A stretch of DNA of 64,000 nt from assembly GCA_007571365.1 (NCBI GenBank), contig RKRN01000109.1:1-64000 (forward strand). Reading direction: 5' to 3'. Shown piece after piece: positions 54,670 to 63,673 of the stretch. Position numbers and translations under genes: made by a program. Below the pieces are notes generated by a model. That model did no database searches. It was not told the origin of the DNA and saw only the letters and a list, made by a program, of their open reading frames with translations. The stretch comes from Candidatus Latescibacterota bacterium. Its GTDB lineage: Bacteria > Latescibacterota > UBA2968 > UBA8231. Every line of letters begins with the position of its first letter. Positions within the stretch are counted from its first letter, which is position 1.

Positions 54670-56718
54670 ATGCATATAGAAATCTGGACAAGCGCAGCAC
54701 CGTTCATGGGTCTGGGTGGTTTGCTTTGCTCGCTTTTACTGTACTTTTACATCAAAAGGTCTCCGGCTGGTACTCCAGAGATGGTGGAGATCTCAGAGGC
54801 TATCCACGAGGGAGCGATGGCCTTTCTCAGACGCGAGTACACCATTCTCGCCGGGTTTATCGTTATCGTCTTTGTCCTCCTTTTTGCTCTCGTGGGAGCC
54901 CATACCGCGTACGCTTTTTTGTCGGGAGCTGTCTGCTCCATTTTGGCCGGTTACACCGGCATGAAGGCGGCCTGTCACGCCAATGTGCGCACCGCCCAAG
55001 CAGCCAACCAGTACGGCCAAGGGTCGGCACTGAACATCGCTTTTTCAGGGGGCGCAGTGATGGGACTTGCAGTGGCTGGCCTAGGGCTTTTTGGCATTGG
55101 AGTATTGGCTAGTGCCATTGGTGTCTGGGACGATATAAGCCAATCATCCACGATCAATGGCTTCGCTATGGGGGCCTCTTCAATTGCTCTTTTCGCACGC
55201 GTTGGCGGTGGCATCTTCACCAAGACCGCTGATGTGGGGGCCGACTTGGTGGGCAAGGTGGAGGCGGGAATTCCCGAGGACGACCCCCGCAATCCAGCCG
55301 TTATCGCCGACAATGTCGGCGACAATGTCGGCGATGTCGCTGGCATGGGTGCCGATATCTTTGAATCGTACGTCGGATCGGTCATTGCTACCATTGCTAT
55401 CGCCGCCACCGCATCCGCGTCACTGCTGGCCACTCTCGCTCCCGGTATCTCCGATCCGACCGAGGCGAAACTTGCGGCGATGAGCTTCCCGCTGATCGTC
55501 ATCACGATCGGTATAGCCGCGTCGCTGCTGGGCGTGTTGATGGTGCGGGTACTGCAGAATTTTGATCCCGGTGCCGCATTGCGCTACTCGACTTGGGTTG
55601 CTGCCGCACTAGTGATTTTGGGTGCTTGGTGGGTCGCCGGGACAATCGGCCTATCCAATCAGCCGGTGTGGGCCCTGTGCGCGGGCTGCTTGGCTGGGAT
55701 CGCTATCGGTCTTTTTACCGAGTACTACACCGGCGGCAAGCCCATCCGTACCATCGCTGAGACCTCCAAGACCGGCGTGGCGACCAATATCATTTCCGGC
55801 CTAGCCATAGGCATGGAAAGCGTCGTCCTGCCGACCTTGGGGATCGTCGTCGCCATTGGCTTGGCCTTCCACTTTGCCGGGCTTTTTGGGATCGGCATCG
55901 CCGCTGTCGGTATGCTGGCCACAGTAGGTATCACCATGTCGGTTGACGCCTATGGTCCCATCGCCGACAACGCCGGCGGCATTACCGAAATGGCGGGCTT
56001 GGGCGAAGACACGCGCAAAATTACCGATGGCCTCGACTCGCTCGGCAACACGACCGCGGCCATGGGCAAAGGATTTGCCATTGGCTCGGCGGCGTTGACG
56101 GCGTTGGCGCTTTTTTCCGCCTATTCCTCCGCTATTGAGACCGTAACCGGCGAGCCGATCGTCATTGACGTGACGACGCCAGTTGTCGTTGGCGGGCTTT
56201 TTATTGGCGCGATGATTCCCTACCTCGCGGCCTCCATCACCATGACCTCGGTCGGCAAGGCCGCCTTCAAGATGGTCGAGGAAGTCCGGCGTCAGTTCCG
56301 CGAGATTGAGGGCCTGATGGAAGGCAAAGCCAAACCCGATACGCGACGCTGCGTGGAGATTAGTACGGCCGCGGCTCTGCGCGAAATGATTCTTCCGGGT
56401 CTGTTGGCGGTGTTGGCTCCGGTCGCTGTTGGTTTCGGGCTCGGTCCCATCGCCTTAGGCGGAATGCTCGCCGGGGCGACGGTCAGCGGCGTCCTGTTGG
56501 CTCTGATGATGGCCAACAGCGGCGGAGCTTGGGACAACGCCAAAAAGTGGATCGAAGAGGGCCATTTGGGGGGCAAAGGATCTGACCCCCACAAAGCCGC
56601 GGTCGTCGGCGATACGGTTGGCGACCCATTCAAGGACACCTCGGGGCCGTCTCTCAACATACTCATCAAGCTGATGTCGGTGATATCTCTCGTCCTGGCA
56701 CCGCTTTTTGCCGTCTGA
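54670..56718 (+). CDS. hppA: Membrane-bound ion-pumping pyrophosphatase, K+-dependent type
   Basis: 682 residues, about 15-16 membrane helices. The catalytic region [41 protein letters not shown] is intact, and the second acidic motif reads [15 protein letters not shown]. The [21 protein letters not shown] segment has Ala where K+-independent enzymes have Lys, which predicts K+ dependence. It couples PPi hydrolysis to H+ or Na+ export; the ion cannot be decided by eye. Confidence 0.94.
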   Translation: MHIEIWTSAAPFMGLGGLLCSLLLYFYIKRSPAGTPEMVEISEAIHEGAMAFLRREYTILAGFIVIVFVLLFALVGAHTAYAFLSGAVCSILAGYTGMKAACHANVRTAQAANQYGQGSALNIAFSGGAVMGLAVAGLGLFGIGVLASAIGVWDDISQSSTINGFAMGASSIALFARVGGGIFTKTADVGADLVGKVEAGIPEDDPRNPAVIADNVGDNVGDVAGMGADIFESYVGSVIATIAIAATASASLLATLAPGISDPTEAKLAAMSFPLIVITIGIAASLLGVLMVRVLQNFDPGAALRYSTWVAAALVILGAWWVAGTIGLSNQPVWALCAGCLAGIAIGLFTEYYTGGKPIRTIAETSKTGVATNIISGLAIGMESVVLPTLGIVVAIGLAFHFAGLFGIGIAAVGMLATVGITMSVDAYGPIADNAGGITEMAGLGEDTRKITDGLDSLGNTTAAMGKGFAIGSAALTALALFSAYSSAIETVTGEPIVIDVTTPVVVGGLFIGAMIPYLAASITMTSVGKAAFKMVEEVRRQFREIEGLMEGKAKPDTRRCVEISTAAALREMILPGLLAVLAPVAVGFGLGPIALGGMLAGATVSGVLLALMMANSGGAWDNAKKWIEEGHLGGKGSDPHKAAVVGDTVGDPFKDTSGPSLNILIKLMSVISLVLAPLFAV

Positions 56719-56756
56719 AGGCTGTGCCTCAGACCAGAACTAAGAAAGCGCAAACA

Positions 56757-57275
56757 ATGAGAAACTACGAACTCGTATGTATCTTGGATCCCCAAGTCGG
56801 CGAGGGCCAATACGAACAAGTCGTCGAAAAATACGAGGCGCATCTCGAAGAAAACGGAGGGCAAGTCGCCCGAATCGACAATTGGGGCCTGCGGCGTCTA
56901 GCCTATACTTCGGCTAGCCTGAAGAATCGGCATCAAGGCTACTACGTGCTCTATCAGTTTTCCGCTAAGCCAACGGCGATCGAAGGGCTGGAGCAGACGC
57001 TAAAGCTCGACGAAGCGGTGCTGCGCTATCTCATCACTGCGGTCGAAGGCGAGTTTATCCACGTGCCCCAGCTAGCCGCCGACAACTTCCTCGAAGAAGC
57101 CTTTGCCCGAACGACCCGCGGCCCGAGGGACCGAGGGGGCCCACATCGAGACTCCCGCGGCCCGAGGGACCGCGCCGACAGCCGGCGCAATACTGCCTCT
57201 GAGGACGATGAGCCTAGGGAGGTAGTAGAAGGGGCACCCGAAGAGGCCGTAGTCCAAGAGTCCGACGACTCTTAG
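56757..57275 (+). CDS. rpsF: 30S ribosomal protein S6 with C-terminal extension
   Basis: 172 residues from ATG 56757. S6 domain in the first ~95 residues (MRNYELVCILDPQVGEGQYEQVVEKYEAHL...RRLAYTSASLKNRHQGYYVLYQF). A ~70-residue extension is rich in RGPRDRGG-type basic repeats and ends acidic (EDDEPREVVEGAPEEAVVQESDDS); E. coli S6 also has a modified acidic tail but not the RG stretch. Upstream is hppA; ssb and rpsR, normally next, are absent. Confidence 0.93.
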   Translation: MRNYELVCILDPQVGEGQYEQVVEKYEAHLEENGGQVARIDNWGLRRLAYTSASLKNRHQGYYVLYQFSAKPTAIEGLEQTLKLDEAVLRYLITAVEGEFIHVPQLAADNFLEEAFARTTRGPRDRGGPHRDSRGPRDRADSRRNTASEDDEPREVVEGAPEEAVVQESDDS

Positions 57276-57287
57276 CGTCGGCAGCCG

Positions 57288-58100
57288 ATGCTGATCCTGC
57301 TGGGCATAGTGCTGGCGGTCATTTCGCTCTTGACCAGTTTGCGCTACGGCTCGCGCGGAGCCTTGCCCTTGATTGGCTTACTTTGCTTGGGTGCCGTCAT
57401 GTTGCTAGGTGTCATGTTGGGGCTGGTGCCCATTATGGGGTTGCTCGCTGTTTTGCAAATAGAGCGTCAGCAGACCTATGGTCGCGTCATGGCCATGGCC
57501 TGTGCGCCGCCGGTCGGCTTGTGTTTCTGGCAGTTAATTCAGGTGCGCGATGGCGCACATCGCCAAGAGCAAGCCGCTGCCATCTTGGAGCAGTTCCAAG
57601 CCTTGGGGATGGCTTTAGAGGAAAGCGGCCAGGCCCTAAGCGCGGTGATTGACGCGGTTCTGCGAGTGCAGCCAGCCATCGAGATGGCCACTCTGCTTTT
57701 GATTTTTGTCGTGGCGTATCGGTTGAGCCAAGGCTTGGCCTTGCGGTTGGGGCTGTCGCTGCCTGCTCCCCTGCCGCTGGTTTTGTGGCGGCCTTGGGAA
57801 GAGTTGATCTGGGTATTAATCGCGGCCTTGGGTCTAAGCCTTTTGAGCGGTGGGTTGCTGGCCGACTTAGGCCTCAATTTGATCGTGTTGATGGGGATTA
57901 TCTACGCAGTGCAAGGCTTGGCCGTCTTGCGTTTTTTTGCCCAGCGCCAACGGGTGCCGCCATTGGTTGAGTTGTTGTTTTACGTAGGGCTTTTCTTTGT
58001 CGCGGGCTTGGCGTTTCTGCTCTTGGCAGGACTGGGGCTTTTGGATACTTGGTTCGATTGGCGTCGGCTGCGTCCGGCTCCCACAGAGGAAGAAGCGTAA
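57288..58100 (+). CDS. DUF2232/YybS-like multi-pass membrane protein
   Basis: 270 residues with about seven hydrophobic helices. A protein of this type is often found between the S6/S18 genes and rplI. Features: helical start (LILLGIVLAVISLLTSLRYG), GVMLGLVPIMGLLAVLQI, and QGLAVLRFFAQRQRVPPLVELL near the C-terminus. Function is not established for the family. It takes the place usually occupied by ssb-rpsR here. Confidence 0.7.
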   Translation: MLILLGIVLAVISLLTSLRYGSRGALPLIGLLCLGAVMLLGVMLGLVPIMGLLAVLQIERQQTYGRVMAMACAPPVGLCFWQLIQVRDGAHRQEQAAAILEQFQALGMALEESGQALSAVIDAVLRVQPAIEMATLLLIFVVAYRLSQGLALRLGLSLPAPLPLVLWRPWEELIWVLIAALGLSLLSGGLLADLGLNLIVLMGIIYAVQGLAVLRFFAQRQRVPPLVELLFYVGLFFVAGLAFLLLAGLGLLDTWFDWRRLRPAPTEEEA

Positions 58101-58144
58101 GGCTCAAGCAACAGTGCCGTTTTCTATGAAGTGGAGGACAAGTC

Positions 58145-58588
58145 GTGAAAGTGATTCTATTAAAGGACATTGAATCCTTGGGTTTGGCCGGCGAGGTCGT
58201 GGAGGTGAAGAACGGGTATGGTCGCAACTTCCTGATCCCTCGCAGTGAGGCCTTGATCGCCAGCACTGCCAACATGGCTCAATTTGAGTCTAGGCGCAAA
58301 CAGCAAGAGACCTTGGCCGAGCGCGACCTCCGCGCCACCGAGGCTCTCGCCAAAAAGCTGGAAGCGGAGTCTCTCACCGCGCAAGTCAAGGTTGGCGAGG
58401 AGGACCGCCTCTTCGGTTCGGTAACTGCCCAACATATCGCTGAATTGCTGGGTGAAAAGGGCTACCAGATAGATCGCCGCGCTATCCTTCTCGAAGACCC
58501 CATCCGCGAATTGGGTGTTTACAATGTCGAAGTGCGCCTCCACCCGGAGGTAGCAACAGCGGTCAAGCTCTGGGTCGTCAAGCAGTAG
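58145..58588 (+). CDS. rplI: 50S ribosomal protein L9
   Basis: 147 residues. Starts MKVILLKDIESLGLAGEVVEVKNGYGRNFLIPRSEALIA, an unmistakable L9 N-domain, followed by the long helix and C-domain (LFGSVTAQHIAELLGEKGYQIDRRAILLEDPIRELGVYNVEVRLHPEV). GTG start. Bridges ribosome domains and affects frame maintenance. Confidence 0.97.
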   Translation: MKVILLKDIESLGLAGEVVEVKNGYGRNFLIPRSEALIASTANMAQFESRRKQQETLAERDLRATEALAKKLEAESLTAQVKVGEEDRLFGSVTAQHIAELLGEKGYQIDRRAILLEDPIRELGVYNVEVRLHPEVATAVKLWVVKQ

Positions 58589-58616
58589 TGCCCTCCCTCC
58601 TCAGCGGAGGTAATTC

Positions 58617-59546
58617 ATGCTAGGCAGGGTCTTGTTCCTCTGCTGGATGTGCGCGGTGACCGTTGGCTGCGGCCCAGAACGTTCGCAAGGTCCTTTTGCA
58701 CGCGTCGGACAGGAAGTATGGCGCACCGTAAACAGAAGCCATCGGGGCGTCGATGGAATCTTGGTACAGGCGACCTTGCACACCTTCGCCTACGAAGTTG
58801 CCCACGCCTATGCGCGGGCTGAGCGCGAGGACTTGGGACAAGAGCAACTCGAATTCCGCATCAAGCAGCTACTCTACTCCTACGTTGATGGCACCTATCC
58901 GGCCGAAGACGGCACGGACATCAACAGCCTTTACTTTCAGTACCTTATCTACGTAAATCCGTCCTTTGATGTGCGCAATCCCTTGCACAAACGCGCCTTC
59001 GACATTTGGCGGGCCGAATATATACGCCGGGTCGTTGATGCCATCTACGACCCCAAGTTTCCCATTCTGCGCGACCGGTATGATGACCGTTGGGGCTTGA
59101 CGCTCTATAGTCGTTTGGTCTTTACTGTTTATCTGTCGAGCGGCGAGTCTCAGCTCGAGCCATATATCGCCGATATCGGTGCGCACACGTTCTTGGTCAA
59201 TCAGCGGGGCACGCGCTTTCAGCCCAGCGGGACGTTTGGCTCCTATCCGTACGAGAGCGACCGGCCCGAAGGCGAGGTGCTCGCCGGCAAGACCTACTAC
59301 CGAGTCTTTTTCCCCAATCGCAAGAGCGACGACAAGACGCCTATTGTCCGGCGCGACGACGACTATCTCGAGCTGCAGATCGAGAATTTGGGCGAGGTCC
59401 CATTGCGAACCCTGCGCTGGGAACTGCCGCTTGAGTATCCAGAAATGCCCGCGAGGCGCTTGCCGACAGAAGCCGAGGTGGCCGAGCGCAAGGCGGCCGA
59501 GCGAGCCGAGCGCGAGGCGCGGGCAGCAGCAGCGCGGACAAAGTAG
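58617..59546 (+). CDS. Lipoprotein of unknown function
   Basis: 309 residues. Lipoprotein signal ending VTVGC, with GGAGG before the ATG. Mixed helical/beta body with YVDGTYPAEDGTDINSLYFQYLIYVNPSFDV and a C-terminal helical, charged tail (AEVAERKAAERAEREARAAAARTK). No family recognised. Last gene of the ribosomal cluster, directly before tRNA-Sec. Confidence 0.7.
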   Translation: MLGRVLFLCWMCAVTVGCGPERSQGPFARVGQEVWRTVNRSHRGVDGILVQATLHTFAYEVAHAYARAEREDLGQEQLEFRIKQLLYSYVDGTYPAEDGTDINSLYFQYLIYVNPSFDVRNPLHKRAFDIWRAEYIRRVVDAIYDPKFPILRDRYDDRWGLTLYSRLVFTVYLSSGESQLEPYIADIGAHTFLVNQRGTRFQPSGTFGSYPYESDRPEGEVLAGKTYYRVFFPNRKSDDKTPIVRRDDDYLELQIENLGEVPLRTLRWELPLEYPEMPARRLPTEAEVAERKAAERAEREARAAAARTK

Positions 59547-59615
59547 CACCGTAGGTCTCGTTGGTGCTACTGGGAAGTCACTCTATATTTTTGCCTACCC
59601 AAACGAAAATTTTGC

Positions 59616-59714
59616 GGGAGCGGATGTGTGCCTGGTGGCTGCCGCGGACTTCAAATCCGTTGCGGCGTAGCGAGAGTTGCGCTGGGTGGGTTCGATTCCC
59701 ACACGTTCCCGCCA
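59616..59714 (+). tRNA. selC: Selenocysteine tRNA (anticodon TCA)
   Basis: 99 nt with CCA encoded. Acceptor GGGAGCG pairs with CGTTCCC; the anticodon loop CTTCAAA gives TCA, reading UGA. The extra-long variable arm and the GACTTCAAATCC anticodon region match E. coli SelC. The genome therefore can encode selenoproteins; selA, selB and selD are not in this window. Confidence 0.95.
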
Positions 59715-59749
59715 GATTCTAAATATGTAAATACAGCGAGAGACAAGCG

Positions 59750-62392
59750 ATGAAATGGACTTTGGCAGCGGTGTTGTTGATGGGGAGACTGGCGTGGGCG
59801 CAGGACACGGCGGTAGTGCCAAGTATATCCGGGACAATTCCGACGGAACGTCCAAGTGAGAACATCGCGCTAGGGGCGAGCTACACGATAGAGCCGAGCC
59901 CGAATTACGGGCTTTGCTCGGACCTTGGTGATTACGAGCAGCTGACGGATGGGGTCTATACGGAGGGCTATTTCTGGGCTCAGTTATCGACCGTGGGCTG
60001 GCAGGAAAAGACCCCTGCAATCCTGACGCTAGACTTGGGTACGGTGAAACCGATACGAGGAGTGTCGTTCCACACGGCGGCGGGTTTTGCGGACGTGAGG
60101 TGGCCACTGACGATCCGCATCCTCGTGGCGGGTGAAAACAGAGAATTCCATGAAATCGGGGACTTGGTGCAGTTGAGCGCAGAACAACACGGTCCGTTCG
60201 TACCGACGAAGGCGAGCGATGCCATGTGGGCCCAAGACGGCGCGAGTTTCAATGAAGCCGAGATACACCATTATTACGATCTCCACCGGGATCGCTACCC
60301 ACCGAAGCTCACCGCCGAAGTGCGTCAGCAGATCCTCCGCGACCTCGACGAAGAGCGCGCCGCTAAGTATGGGACCTATCGGTACTGGACGGACCGGTTG
60401 CGGACGCACGGCCGCTATGTCAGCCTAGTTGTGTGGAACGAGCCGTATACGTTCGTGGACGAGATTGAGGTCTACGCGGGAGAGCCGGAGTGGGTGGATG
60501 AGCCGCTGCCGGGGCCGGCCATTGCAAACGTGAAGGAGTATGTGCGTCGTATCGCCATCCAGAAAGGAATTCGGACGCGCCTTGTGCGGGACATCCAGGC
60601 CCTGAAAGAAGCGGCGGAAGAAGAGGGTGTCCCGGTGCAGACGCAGGGCGATGTGCTAGGCGAGCTGGCGTCTGTGGAAGGGGAGTTGGGGCTGGCCACC
60701 GCGTTCGGGGATGACTTCCAAGCCGTGCTGCCGCTGAATCCGTGGCACGAACGGGTGTTGCGTACGCAGGCGTGGCTCTGGCGCGCCAGAGGATTTGAAC
60801 CGCTCACGTTCTGGTGCTCGAATCTATGGGATCCGCTGCCGCTCATCGGCACGCCGGACGAGACGGCGGAATTGGCCGTTGAGGTGCATCTGATGCGCCG
60901 GGAATACCGGGCAGCGGCGTTCAATGTGAGCAACAGCAGTGACGAGCCGACGCAGGTTCTGTTCCGCTTGAGCGGGCTGCCCGGCGGCGACAATCCGGGG
61001 TATGTGACCGTTCACGAGGTGGCTTGGACGGACACGCGGTCCGGGGTGCCGGTGGCGGCGGCCCTGCCAGAAGTTGTTGCCGAGAACGGTCTGTATGCGG
61101 TGACCGTGCCCTCGGGCATGACGCGGCAGGTGTGGCTGACCTTCCAGCCGACGGACGTGGAGCCGGGCACCTACGAGGGCGAAGTCGTCGTGGAGTCCGC
61201 GTCCGGGGCTAGGAAATTTCCGTTGTGCATGTACCTATATCCCTTGGATTTCCCGGAGCAGCAGTCGCTACATCTGGGCGGATGGGACTATACGGATCGG
61301 GTCGGTCATTTTCGCTTTGTGACAGAGCAGAACCGGTTGGTGCTCATTGAGCACCTGCGCGAACACTTCGTCGATTCGCCGTGGGGCCTCAAACTGGTGC
61401 TGCCGCGGGGCACGCACAATGCACAGGGGGTAATGACGGCACCACCCGCCACCGACTACTTCGATGCGTGGATCGAATTGTGGCCGGATGCAGCCCAGTA
61501 CCTCGTGTTCGCGAAAGTGGGCAGTCATTTCGAGTCGTGGCCCATGGACACGCCAGAATTTACGACCGCGGTGAAGGCATGGGTGACTTTCTGGGCGGAG
61601 CATATGGTGGCGAAGGGGTTGAAGCCGGAGCAGTTCGCGCTACTGCTGGTGGATGAGCCTGACGAGCCGTGGATGGACGAGCGCATTCTGGCGTGGGCGA
61701 AGGCGATCCGCGAAGCAGACACGGGCGTCCGTATCTGGGAGGATACGAATCACCGGGACATGGACGACGCGAATCAGGAGATGATTGACGCGTGCCACGT
61801 GTTGTGCCCGAACTATTCGGCCTTCTTGAGACAGGGTGAGGACTATCGCGGCTACTATCTGAAGAAGCGAGATCAGGGGATCGGATTGGAATTCTACACG
61901 GCGTGGACGGGCCGGGTCTTCGATCCGTATGCCGGCCGCCTCATGGCGTGGACGAGCTGGCGTTATGGAGCGACGGCCATTTACATGTGGTCGCTGACCG
62001 ACACGGGTGGAGCGTCATCGTGGAACGAGTATCTCACCATCAAGGATGCGTATTCGCCGCTGTTTATCGACGAGGACTCGGTGACGGCCGGGAAACACCT
62101 CGAGGCAGCTCGGGAAGGGGTGCAGGACTACGAGTACTTCGCCATGTTGGACCGGGCGATCCGGAAGGCGTCTGCCCAAGGGAGGACGGGCCCGAAGGTA
62201 GAAGAGGCCCGTCGGTTGCTGGAGAACCTGCCGGCGAGTGTCTGTGATGCGGCGGGCCACGGGGGCGGGATTGACTCCGACCAGCTCTTGGGCGGCTTTC
62301 ACTGGTTGAACGAGAAAGTGGACCGCACGCTGGCGGACGAGGCGCGGATCCAGGTGTTGGCGGTGTTGACGGAGTTGGCCGATCACGAGTGA
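59750..62392 (+). CDS. Secreted DUF4091 (GH123-like) glycoside hydrolase
   Basis: 880 residues. Signal peptide (MKWTLAAVLLMGRLAWAQ). An N-terminal F5/8-type C-like sugar-binding region (ILTLDLGTVKPIRGVSF), a beta region around ~470-560, then a TIM-barrel DUF4091 domain with the acidic motif LLVDEPDEPW (D-E pair as in GH123) and VLCPNYSAF, GIGLEFYTAW, GATAIYMWSL and EGVQDYEYFAML. GH123 acts on N-acetylhexosamine residues, but DUF4091 alone does not fix the substrate. The next gene begins in the last codon (GTGA) or 42 bp later. Confidence 0.8.
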   Translation: MKWTLAAVLLMGRLAWAQDTAVVPSISGTIPTERPSENIALGASYTIEPSPNYGLCSDLGDYEQLTDGVYTEGYFWAQLSTVGWQEKTPAILTLDLGTVKPIRGVSFHTAAGFADVRWPLTIRILVAGENREFHEIGDLVQLSAEQHGPFVPTKASDAMWAQDGASFNEAEIHHYYDLHRDRYPPKLTAEVRQQILRDLDEERAAKYGTYRYWTDRLRTHGRYVSLVVWNEPYTFVDEIEVYAGEPEWVDEPLPGPAIANVKEYVRRIAIQKGIRTRLVRDIQALKEAAEEEGVPVQTQGDVLGELASVEGELGLATAFGDDFQAVLPLNPWHERVLRTQAWLWRARGFEPLTFWCSNLWDPLPLIGTPDETAELAVEVHLMRREYRAAAFNVSNSSDEPTQVLFRLSGLPGGDNPGYVTVHEVAWTDTRSGVPVAAALPEVVAENGLYAVTVPSGMTRQVWLTFQPTDVEPGTYEGEVVVESASGARKFPLCMYLYPLDFPEQQSLHLGGWDYTDRVGHFRFVTEQNRLVLIEHLREHFVDSPWGLKLVLPRGTHNAQGVMTAPPATDYFDAWIELWPDAAQYLVFAKVGSHFESWPMDTPEFTTAVKAWVTFWAEHMVAKGLKPEQFALLLVDEPDEPWMDERILAWAKAIREADTGVRIWEDTNHRDMDDANQEMIDACHVLCPNYSAFLRQGEDYRGYYLKKRDQGIGLEFYTAWTGRVFDPYAGRLMAWTSWRYGATAIYMWSLTDTGGASSWNEYLTIKDAYSPLFIDEDSVTAGKHLEAAREGVQDYEYFAMLDRAIRKASAQGRTGPKVEEARRLLENLPASVCDAAGHGGGIDSDQLLGGFHWLNEKVDRTLADEARIQVLAVLTELADHE

Positions 62393-62433
62393 AGCCTGCC
62401 GACCCTGTCATAGGTCGATCTACGGGGGAACAA

Positions 62434-63504
62434 TTGATCAAGCAAACATGCGGAATCGCAGCGGCCGTGCTGCTGAGTATCTCACCGTCTCAGGCCCTAC
62501 AGCGAACCGACACGGAATTCAAGATCTTCCAGTTCCCCGCCAACATGATTCCCCGCATTGACGGCCAGACCGACGACTGGACGATGGTACCCGACAGCTA
62601 CGCATACGGAACCGACCAGCTTTCCGACACGGTCATGGGGAACTTCACCAACTACGACCGCGAAGACTTGGACGTCACCGTGCGCGTCGGTTGGGTCAAG
62701 GGCCTGAACCGGCTCTATTTCCTCTACGAGGCGTACGACGACTATTGGAATATGTACTACAAATACGGTGACTTGTTCGAGATCGCCATTGACGCGGACC
62801 GGTCCGGCGGGCCGAACATTGCCAATCCCCAGATTGACGATCCATGGGAAAGCCACTTCCTGTTCAAGGGCGTACATGCCCAGAACTACCATATCTTCAC
62901 ACCGTCCGGGGAAGGACGGGATTGGGTGTTCGTCTGGGGGTGTCAGCCGTGGATCGGCAGGTTGCCGTACGCCAATCACGCGTACTCGTACGATTTCGAG
63001 GAAGGGGAAAGCGGCAAGCTCGTGCTGGAGTTCTGGATCACGCCCTTCGACTACGCTCCGTACGATGGCCCGGAGCGGGCAGCCGTGTCAAAGCTGGAGG
63101 AGAATAGTTTGATCGCCCTGTCTTGGGCGGTCCTTGATTTCGACGAGGACCACACGGAATACGAGGGGTTTTGGAACCTTTCCCACGAGACGCGCATGGA
63201 CAGCGACGCCTCGAACCTGTGCGCATTCCGATTGATGCCGCTGGAACCGGAATACCTCAAGCCGCTTGAGGCGGAATACTCCTTTACGGTGGTCAATATG
63301 GATCGCCGCCTGGTCGCCTTCACGGATCGGTCCCGCGGAGCGATCACGTCGTGGTCGTGGGACTTCGGCGATGGCAGATCGTCCACCGAACAGCACCCGA
63401 TTCACCAGTACGAGGAACCGGGCGAGTTCGTGGTTACGCTGGATGTCGAGGGACCGCAGGGAAAGGCCCGGCGCGTCAAAGTAAACCAAGTGATGGTAAA
63501 GTGA
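62434..63504 (+). CDS. Secreted protein with CBM9-like and PKD domains
   Basis: 356 residues from TTG 62434, chosen for the GGGGGA upstream and a signal peptide start (MIKQTCGIAAAVLLSISPSQA); a GTG at 62389 overlapping the previous stop is the alternative. N-terminal beta region PRIDGQTDDWTMVPDSYAYG and VRVGWVKGLNRLYFLYEAYDD resemble CBM9/DOMON-type sugar- or haem-binding domains. C-terminal PKD domain: FTDRSRGAITSWSWDFGDGRSSTEQHPIHQY. Probably extracellular carbohydrate binding with the hydrolase upstream. Confidence 0.75.
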   Translation: MIKQTCGIAAAVLLSISPSQALQRTDTEFKIFQFPANMIPRIDGQTDDWTMVPDSYAYGTDQLSDTVMGNFTNYDREDLDVTVRVGWVKGLNRLYFLYEAYDDYWNMYYKYGDLFEIAIDADRSGGPNIANPQIDDPWESHFLFKGVHAQNYHIFTPSGEGRDWVFVWGCQPWIGRLPYANHAYSYDFEEGESGKLVLEFWITPFDYAPYDGPERAAVSKLEENSLIALSWAVLDFDEDHTEYEGFWNLSHETRMDSDASNLCAFRLMPLEPEYLKPLEAEYSFTVVNMDRRLVAFTDRSRGAITSWSWDFGDGRSSTEQHPIHQYEEPGEFVVTLDVEGPQGKARRVKVNQVMVK

Positions 63505-63673
63505 AGGGCGCGGATCACCCCCGCATGCTCAGGTCTCGCTACCGTCAATTGGCAGAGCACTAGTGGGCCAACCAGTTTAATTTGAAGGGTCGGGGTTTTT
63601 GTCGTATCCTTGCACGGCTTGGTTCAGCCAGCCGCGCCTAGCATTCACAATCCGCCGGGTGCTTGGCATTTCA
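63505..63673. other. Intergenic region with a tRNA D-arm-like remnant
   Basis: No gene. At 63545-63560 TCAATTGGCAGAGCAC is identical to the D-arm region of many tRNAs, followed by an imperfect anticodon-like stem (ACTAG...CCAGT). No acceptor stem or T-loop can be found, so it is not a functional tRNA; remnant or chance. Confidence 0.35.

Noticed and set aside
59179..59670. 163-codon plus-strand frame running into the tRNA-Sec gene
   Set aside because: Shadow frame of the lipoprotein gene, extending through the tRNA; no independent support.
63527..63600. A tRNA gene suggested by TCAATTGGCAGAGCAC
   Set aside because: No pairing acceptor stem, no T-loop TTCGA and an imperfect anticodon stem; at best a remnant.
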